The notes below the pieces were generated by a model. That model was not told the origin of the DNA. It did no database searches and saw only the letters and a list, made by a program, of their open reading frames with translations. Below, one piece after another: positions 7,187 to 11,479 of a stretch of 11,479 bases of DNA. The position numbers and the translations under genes were made by a program. The DNA comes from Stramonita haemastoma (lineage: Eukaryota; Mollusca; Gastropoda; Neogastropoda; Muricidae). The stretch is from positions 1 to 11,479 of the forward strand of contig JASPKP010008510.1 of NCBI GenBank assembly GCA_030674155.1, read 5' to 3'. Position 1 is the stretch's first letter. Every line of letters starts with the position of its first letter.

Positions 7187-7275
7187 CATAACCACTGCAC
7201 GCTACTACTTCCTTACTACACTACAAATAAACTTACTACTACTACTCTACTTTTACTTCTCCTTTTATTACTAAA
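7187..7275. repeat. degenerate (TAC)n/(ACT)n trinucleotide repeat
   Basis: TACTACT words recur (GCTACTACTTCC, CTTACTACAC, CTTACTACTACTACTCTAC) and grade into CTTTTACTTCTCC. It lies 60 bases upstream of the acceptor at 7335. Confidence 0.65.
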
Positions 7276-7335
7276 TTATAAGGCATAAAATTGATATTAT
7301 CCAATGTGAAAAGTGTTTTTTTTCTATTTTTTCAG

Positions 7336-7419
7336 GGGGAAAAAGTCTGTGTTTTAAAGGAACCCATTGTCAAAGAGAGCATTGGCTTTGCTCTCAAACT
7401 GGCCATGAAAAAAAGGGAG
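7336..7419 (+). CDS. strong exon candidate, chain member 4
   Basis: The acceptor TTTTTTTCTATTTTTTCAG is strong. Phase 0 begins at 7336 and reads GEKVCVLKEPIVKESIGFAL then KLAMKKRE, with a donor GAG|GTGTGTAT at 7420. Varied residues and ordinary codons in AT-rich DNA make this convincing. The segment after the Ile-Val-Lys looks like an amphipathic helix with a basic end. The frame stays open past the donor (VCIILAGKRRQPKAGLNPK, to 7566), so the exon may instead run to a weaker GT near 7515. The start phase matches the corrected end of 6558-6662. The protein is not recognised. Confidence 0.5.
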
Positions 7420-7612
7420 GTGTGTATAATATTGGCAGGGAAACGTCGTCAGCCCAAAGCAGGCCTTAACCCCAAATTTTTCCCCAAAAGCTGCCTTCAC
7501 GACTTTTATCTTAAGTGGGTTTTTTTTTTTTTTTTTTGGGAATCTTTGAATAACACAATTTTATGATGAAAAGAATTGTAAAAGGGGTTTCCTCATTTTT
7601 TTTTCCTCCACT

Positions 7613-7684
7613 AATTTTTTTTTTAATTATATTATAATATATATAAAAATAAAAATATTATATATAATATAATATAAAAAAATT
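7613..7684. repeat. AT-only inverted repeat (hairpin/cruciform candidate)
   Basis: The left arm AATTTTTTTTTTAATTATAT TATAATATATATA and the right arm TATTATATATAATATAATAT AAAAAAATT are near-complementary over about 28-30 bases, around a loop of about 8 (AAAATAAAA). There are one or two small indels. It could be a MITE-like hairpin, an AT-rich cruciform or an eroded (TA)n array. No target-site duplication is obvious. Confidence 0.55.
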
Positions 7685-7936
7685 ATTTTTAGAAAACCCT
7701 TTATTCAAATTTTTCTGGCTATATTTTTTTCCCAAGTTTGTTTTGGGTGTGTGTGATGTAGAAGTTTCCCTTTTTTTGGTTTCCCGCCCTTTGATTTTTA
7801 CCCGGTTACCTGAAGGGGAAGGCAAAAAAACCCCCCCCCCCCCCTCGGGCCCCCAAACACCAGCGACTCCACCCAGAACTAAAAAAAAGAAATGAAAAAA
7901 AGATACCCCAGTAAAGTTTCAAAAAGGGGGTGGTTA

Positions 7937-8106
7937 TGTGAGTGTGCGTTTGCGGGGGGTTGTGTGTGTGTTTGTGTTGGGTGTGTGGTGTGTGTGTGTT
8001 TTTGTGTTTGTTTTGGGGTGTGGGCCCCCATGTGTGTGTGTGTGTTTTGTGTGTGTGGGTGGTTTTGTGTGTGTGGTTTTTTGGGTGATGTGTGTTGTGG
8101 TGTGTA
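7937..8106. repeat. degenerate (GT)n microsatellite
   Basis: GTGTGTGTGTTT and GTGTGTGGTGTG words run through G/T-only sequence, broken once by GGGCCCCCA near 8022. Two overlapping cysteine/valine-rich frames across it are artefacts. Confidence 0.8.
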
Positions 8107-8233
8107 ACCCTAAATTGATTTTTTTATATTTTTAAAAAGTTTTTAATTAAAGTTGGCATAATGTTCACAACAAACCCCGAAAGAACTGTGGGTTTTTTAT
8201 TTGTTTTTTTTTTTAATTACCCGCAACATGTAC

Positions 8234-8234
<1 letters not shown>

Positions 8235-8267
<33 letters not shown>
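8235..8267. repeat. A33 homopolymer
   Basis: There are 33 A in a row, with no SINE-like body found on the left (TTTTTAATTACCCGCAACATGTACC). It may be a retroposon A-tail whose body is too diverged to see, or an inflated run. The preceding 100 bases hold no repeat found elsewhere in the window. Confidence 0.6.
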
Positions 8268-8270
<3 letters not shown>

Positions 8271-8341
8271 AAACCCGCTTAGCACTAACATGCACCAACA
8301 CACAAAACCACCCACTAACCTAACTGGGGGGCCCCTTCCAG

Positions 8342-8568
8342 TGACCTGGAAGAAATACCGCAAGCGTGACCTTTACGGGGGGGGCAGATCACGGGCTTTA
8401 AGGAAAGGAGGCTACAGGCCGGGATCCGGGTGGAGTAGGGGGGGACAGTCGGCCCCCCCTGAACCCCAAGGAAGCCTTCAGCGCTCTCCCCCACCCCCCT
8501 TTCCACGGCAAAGGCCGGCAAAAGAAGACGAGAAACGCAGAAGAAAGGGAGGAGGAACAGGGAGGGAC
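8342..8568 (+). CDS. exon candidate, basic and proline-rich disordered segment
   Basis: The acceptor is GGGGCCCCTTCCAG (AG at 8340-8341) and a possible donor is GGGAC|GTGTGT. Carrying two bases in, one frame is open for 75 codons and ends in phase 0. It starts TWKKYRKRDLYGGGRSRALR, has a glycine/serine stretch, then PPEPQGSLQRSPPPPFPRQR and PAKEDEKRRRK. GC content is far above the flanks. Other frames hold protein-like pieces (ITGFKERRLQAGIRVE near 8385-8432; PLNPKEAFSALP near 8457-8492), so one or two slips in the G8, G7 or C7 runs may have mixed frames. A charged, low-complexity nucleic-acid-binding type segment is a guess; no family is recognised. Confidence 0.4.
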
Positions 8569-8707
8569 GTGTGTTTTTTGGGGTTGGTTTTGGGGGGGAA
8601 GGGGGGGGGGAGTGGGTGAGGGGGGGGGGGTGTTTTGTGTTGTATGCAAGTCAAGTCAAACTTTTATTACCAATGGAAATGAATAACCAGTACAATTGCT
8701 TTTTTAT

Positions 8708-8792
8708 GTTTTTTTTTGTTTGTGTGTGGTGTGTTAGGGTGGTGGTGGTGGATGGGGTTGTTTTTGGGTGGTGTGTGTGTGTGTTAGATGTT
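8708..8792. repeat. short degenerate (GT)n array
   Basis: It has GTGTGTGGTGTG and GGTGGTGGTGGATGG, then GTGTGTGTGTGT. It lies just left of copy 3 of the interspersed family. Confidence 0.7.
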
Positions 8793-8837
8793 TTAAATCA
8801 GGTTTGTTATTTATTTATTTTTTTAATTTACTATTTT

Positions 8838-8960
8838 AAGGGTAATGGGAAAAGCACCCATTGCTTTAACAATAATTCTTTTTTTTTCATCCAGCCCCCA
8901 ACATCAGTATTAAATTTTTCCACCATTCCATTTAAGGTTGTCAATCATTGAAAAAATTTT
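8838..8960 (-). mobile_element. SINE-like interspersed repeat, copy 3 (truncated)
   Basis: GGGTAATGGGAAAAGCACCCATTGCTTTAA and TTTTCATCCAGCCCCCAACA match the left parts of copies 2 and 4. A TTATTTATTTATTTTTTTAA tract (8808-8827) precedes it, as in copy 1. To the right of about 8960 I can no longer align it, so it lacks the head. Orientation is inferred from the T-rich left flank. Confidence 0.5.
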
Positions 8961-9382
8961 CAGTAGAGAATGGGGTTTGAGGCTGTTGTGCTGTATGTTT
9001 AAGGAGGCCTTTTTTTTATTTTAGAATTAGTGTGATTTTTTCACCCATCACCTGCAATTTTGTGGATTGAGGGTAAACTGAGACCTAATGGTTTAAAATT
9101 GAAATTTTTGGGACACCTGAAAAGCCCATGTTATTTTTTTTTTGAAGATAGGGCCCAAAAAAGGCCAGTTGATGGTTAACAAGAAAAACCCAGTGAAAAC
9201 ATGAGACTTACTTTTTGTTTTTTAGCCTTGCAAATGATAAAGCAAAAATGAAGGGGGAAAAGGGGGGGGGGAGGGGGAAGATTTCATTTTGTATTTTTAA
9301 AATTTCATCTTGATTTTAACGGCTGGGTGAATTAAAATGTTTTTTTTCTGAAACCTCAAATTAGGATCAAAAGAAAGTAAAA
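8961..9382. other. non-coding stretch, no gene seen
   Basis: Moderately complex AT-rich DNA with no open frame supported by splice signals. A G-rich patch (9251-9280) and several T runs are the only structures. It may include a diverged rest of repeat copy 3. Confidence 0.5.
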
Positions 9383-9570
9383 ATTTTTGTGTGTGTGGGG
9401 TGTCCATAAGAAAACTGTTTGGCTCATTATTGCTTTTTTGTTTGTGTGTGTGTATTCCCATAATGAAAAAAACGTATCACATTATTGCTTTTTTTTGTGT
9501 TTTGTGTGTAAGTCCATAAAATAATTTTAACAAACTTTTTTTTTTTTTTTGCCAACATTATTGCTTTTGG
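9383..9570. repeat. tandem repeat of 55-70 bp, about 3 copies
   Basis: Each copy has a T run, then GTGTGTGTGT, then TCCATAA, an A-rich stretch, and a closing CATTATTGC. The CATTATTGC anchor falls at about 9425, 9480 and 9557. The copies differ in T-run length and in the A-rich part (AAGAAAACTG, ATGAAAAAAACG, AATAATTTTAAC). Minus-strand frames here are artefacts. Confidence 0.65.
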
Positions 9571-9594
9571 GGGTTTTGGGGTAACAGCAAATAA

Positions 9595-9655
9595 GCACAT
9601 AATCAACGGGCACCCCCGAACCACTGACGTTTGCAAGACCGCGCCGGGAAAAACC
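9595..9655 (-). other. possible second tRNA-like SINE remnant
   Basis: On the minus strand, GGCGCGGTCTTGCAAACGTC is followed by AGTGGTTCGGGGGTGCCCG. The word order (GC-rich part, TTGCAAA, GTGGTTCG) resembles the anticodon-to-T-arm part of tRNA-derived SINE heads. The B box is imperfect (GGTTCGGGGGT lacks the CC end) and no cloverleaf can be drawn. It is also much more GC-rich than its flanks. This could be chance. Confidence 0.2.
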
Positions 9656-9712
9656 ACCTTAAATTTTTGCGATTTTAACAAACCTTTTCCCTTCCTCTAA
9701 AACATTGTTTTT

Positions 9713-10010
9713 TCACGGGGGTTTTGGTTTTTTTGGCTGGGGTGTTTGTTTTTGTTTTCTGTTTTTGGGTGGGGTTTTTTGTTTTTTTCTTGGTGGTGTG
9801 TTTGGGTTTTTTCTGTGGTGGTGTTTTTTTTTTTTTCGTGTCGGGTGGTGTGTTGTTTATTTTCTTGTGTGGGGTTTTGTTGTTTTTTCTGTGTGTGGTG
9901 TTTGTTTTTTATTTTTCCTTGGCGTGGTGTGTTTGTTGTTATTTTCTGTGCGTGGTTGTGTGTTGTTTTTTTTCGTGTCCTGGTGTGTGTGTTTTTGTTC
10001 TTTTTTTAAA
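9713..10010. repeat. G/T-rich minisatellite, unit 27-31 bp, about 10 copies
   Basis: The unit is close to TTTTCTGTGCGTGGTGTGTT followed by TGTTGTTA. TTTTTC marks the start of successive copies, followed by a variable core (TGTGTGTGG, GTGTCGGGTGG, CTTGGCGTGG, TGTGCGTGG, GTGTCCTGG). The plus strand has no A apart from a few T-run breaks and almost no C except the one marking each unit. Long F/V/C-rich frames in three phases are artefacts of it. Confidence 0.75.
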
Positions 10011-10120
10011 AAAGCTTTTCACTAATGATAAAGAGAAAGGAAACAGTAGGGGAAATCCCAAAAGAAAAACAGATGCGATATGATTAAAGTGTGTGTTTTG
10101 TCACCTTAAAATTTTTTTTT

Positions 10121-10195
10121 TGGTGTGTTTGTGTTGTTGTGGTGTGTGTTGGTGTGTGTGGGGTGGGGTGGTGTGTGGTGTGTGTGTTGAGAGTT
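10121..10195. repeat. degenerate (GT)n microsatellite
   Basis: GGTGTGTTTGTGTTGTTGTG then GTGTGTGTTGGTGTGTGTGG, ending in GTGTGTGTTGAGAG. It is similar in texture to the arrays at 3303 and 7937. Confidence 0.75.
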
Positions 10196-10658
10196 CATAC
10201 ACAAACTTGAATTCCCATTTCGTGTTTTTGATTATCATTACAAAGAGAGAAGGAAAAAGAAAAAAGAGGGAAAGGGGTATTTGTTAATCCGAACCTTAAA
10301 TCTGTGGAGGAAGCAATAATTTTTTAAAAGAGAAAAATAAATAAACAAATCACAAAAAATTATTTTGACTTGACATTTAAAAAAAAAAAATATTTGAAAA
10401 CCCTGGAGGGAGAAAAAATCCTAAACTTCCCCAAGGGTCAATTTCAAAGGAAGTAAGTGTCAAGAAACCCAAACCCCGTACGGCTGTAGAAACCGTTTTT
10501 TAAAAAACTCTATGGCCATTTTTTTTTCTAAGGTTTTTCTTTTCCCAACAGTCTTTTTAAGATTTTTTCAACTTGGGCGTTATAGAGATAAAGTAGTCGA
10601 AGGGACACAGAAAAATTTTTTTCAAAATTTTAGCATTTTTTGAGGTTTTTAATTTTAG
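10196..10658. other. AT-rich stretch, no gene seen
   Basis: Purine-rich GAGAGAAGGAAAAAGAAAAA (about 10243) is followed by AT-rich DNA with A and T runs. The last 20 bases form the T-rich acceptor tract of the next exon candidate. No open frame is supported. Confidence 0.5.
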
Positions 10659-10782
10659 TCTTTTAAAATCACGAATGGACAGGCCTAAATCCAACAAAAT
10701 TTTGAGAAAGGCAGAACAGGGAAGGAATTAGAAAACTGGTTGTCAAGCCAGGATGCCCCCTCGTCCCAGACAAAGGGGATGG
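10659..10782 (+). CDS. strong exon candidate with one likely slip
   Basis: An acceptor GGTTTTTAATTTTAG ends at 10658. The frame reads LLKSRMDRPKSNKILRKAEQ then GRN and stops at TAG 10729. Starting at 10725, a second frame reads ELENWLSSQDAPSSQTKGM and reaches GT at 10783, leaving one G. If one G is missing from the GG at 10724-10725, the two halves join as a single polar, lysine-rich then glutamine/serine-rich peptide. The G carried out completes a GAC codon with the next candidate. A premature stop in a pseudogene is the alternative. The protein is not recognised. Confidence 0.5.
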
Positions 10783-10860
10783 GTGGGTGGGTGGGTGGGG
10801 GGGGTGATGGTTGGGGGGGTGGGTAGATGGGGGATGGGTTGATGATGGGTCAAAATTATC
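10783..10860. repeat. (GGGT)n and G-rich tract at the start of a short intron
   Basis: GGGTGGGTGGGTGGGTGGGG then GGGGTGATGGTTGGGGGGG, GGGTAGATGGGGGATGGG and TTGATGATGGG. At least four GGG blocks separated by single T at the left make a textbook G-quadruplex pattern in DNA and in the + strand transcript. It begins directly at the predicted 5' splice site of the 114-bp intron 10783-10896. Confidence 0.7.
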
Positions 10861-10896
10861 ATGAAAGAGGGACGATTGAATGTTTTTCTGTTGCAG

Positions 10897-10949
10897 ACAA
10901 ACTCCTCCAAGCCCACTTGACCCCCAGATGTTACAAACATTTAGACAAA
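10897..10949 (+). CDS. strong short exon candidate, joins the preceding one in phase
   Basis: The acceptor is TGAATGTTTTTCTGTTGCAG (AG at 10895-10896) and the donor is GACAAA|GTATAT. Two bases are carried in. With the G from 10782 they make GAC, and the frame then reads D-KLLQAHLTPRCYKHLDK, ending in phase 0. A second frame (QTPPSPLDPQMLQTFRQ) is also open but does not fit the upstream phase. The KLLQAHLTPRCYKHLDK reading has helix-like spacing, with a Cys and two His. No family could be named. The next exon would lie to the right; none is clear before the window ends. Confidence 0.5.
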
Positions 10950-11108
10950 GTATATTGTTGGATTTTTTTTTTTCCATGATGAACTGTGGGACGTGAAAGA
11001 AGAATGGGTGGGTTTTTTAGAAAAAAGAAATTTTTACTTTTTACAAGGGCCATAAAGATTTGGGTGAAATTTGGGAAAACAAAAGGAATGCATGTGTTTT
11101 GATTTTCC

Positions 11109-11134
11109 TTTTTTTTTTTTTTTTTTTTTTTTTT
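11109..11134. repeat. T26 homopolymer
   Basis: There are 26 T in a row between GATTTTCC and GCTTTTTTTC. It may be the reverse of a retroposon A-tail, but copy 4 of the SINE-like family starts only at about 11311. Confidence 0.6.
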
Positions 11135-11310
11135 GCTTTTTTTCTATAATTTTTGACCGTGCTGAGATAATAAAAATGGTTTTGAAACATTAAAAGATCA
11201 AGATCACACTTGTGTATTTTTTTTATTTAAACAATTTTTTTCGGAAACTCTGCTTTTAGTACATTTTAATTATCATTAATTTTTATTAAAAATTTTATTC
11301 TTTTTTTTTC

Positions 11311-11479
11311 GAGGATAAGGAAAAAGCACTATGGCTTTTTTTACCCATCCGGGGGTGTAAAAGCAGTTTTTTTCAGTTTTTTCATCCCTTCCCCCCCCAA
11401 CACCAATGGCCACTCTTCCCCAAAAAGGTGGAACAGGGGTTTTTCGTGTCGCAAGGTGGTCTGCATGCATTCACACAAC
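11311..11479 (-). mobile_element. SINE-like interspersed repeat, copy 4, cut by window end
   Basis: GAGGATAAGGAAAAAGCACT ATGGCTTTT, then CATCC and a C run, then CACCAATGGCC...GGTGGAACAGGGGTTTTTCGTG match copy 1 (CACCAATAGCC...GCGGAACGGGTTTTAACGTG, 1783-1826) and the left edge of copy 2. It continues beyond the window, so the head with the Pol III promoter would lie to the right if intact. Confidence 0.55.

Noticed and set aside
7892..8135. Cysteine/valine-rich plus frames that mimic small secreted peptides
   Set aside because: Pure (GT)n translates as alternating Cys and Val; two overlapping phases show the same pattern.
9705..10083. Hydrophobic 87-119 codon frames that look like membrane proteins
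   Set aside because: G/T-only minisatellite gives Phe, Val, Cys, Gly and Leu in every phase; all three phases are open.
10669..10977. 102-codon minus-strand frame rich in His and Pro
   Set aside because: It is the reverse of the (GGGT)n tract and overlaps plus-strand exon candidates with better splice signals and matching phase.

Overview
This window looks like intron-rich nuclear DNA from an animal, and the repeat content (tRNA-derived SINE-like copies, many minisatellites, degraded GT/CA arrays) would suit an invertebrate, but the species cannot be read from the sequence. It has no bacterial gene layout: no long ORFs, no ribosome-binding sites, no operons. Reading frames longer than about 100 codons occur only over simple-sequence tracts. 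Homopolymer runs are everywhere (a G run of 37, another of 47, an A run of 33, several T runs over 20), and dinucleotide arrays are ragged. I think part of this is read or assembly error, so any reading frame here may carry +1/-1 slips.

The best evidence for a gene is a series of short, GC-richer, codon-like blocks on the + strand, most bounded by a pyrimidine-AG on the left and a GT on the right. The main ones are 2017-2136, 3092-3300, 3594-3718, 5957-6021, 6151-6198, 6558-6662, 7336-7419, 8342-8568, 10659-10782 and 10897-10949, with weaker ones at 749-834, 1460-1505 and 4992-5170. Two sub-chains keep splice phase. 5957-6021, 6151-6198, 6558-6662 and 7336-7419 join in phase if one G is removed at 6625-6627. 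10659-10782 and 10897-10949 join in phase if one G is added near 10724. I infer one multi-exon gene (possibly more) crossing the window left to right. I do not recognise the protein; the visible parts are basic, proline-rich and partly disordered, and no known domain is clear.

Repeats fill most of the rest: a 29-bp minisatellite (about 99-287), a roughly 32-bp minisatellite (2571-3017), a G-rich array with a core near 49 bp (5250-5570), a 55-70 bp array (9383-9570), a 27-31 bp GT-rich array (9713-10010), a pyrimidine-only block (4683-4927), an AT inverted repeat (7613-7684), several GT/CA microsatellites, and at least four copies of one interspersed family (about 1655-1990, 3840-4110, 8838-8960, 11311-11479). 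The left-most copy of that family has a Pol III B-box-like sequence on the minus strand, which suggests a tRNA-derived SINE.

I found no CRISPR array, defence island, phage, or complete RNA gene. The points most worth a second look are the phase-consistent cryptic exon chains and the SINE-like family.
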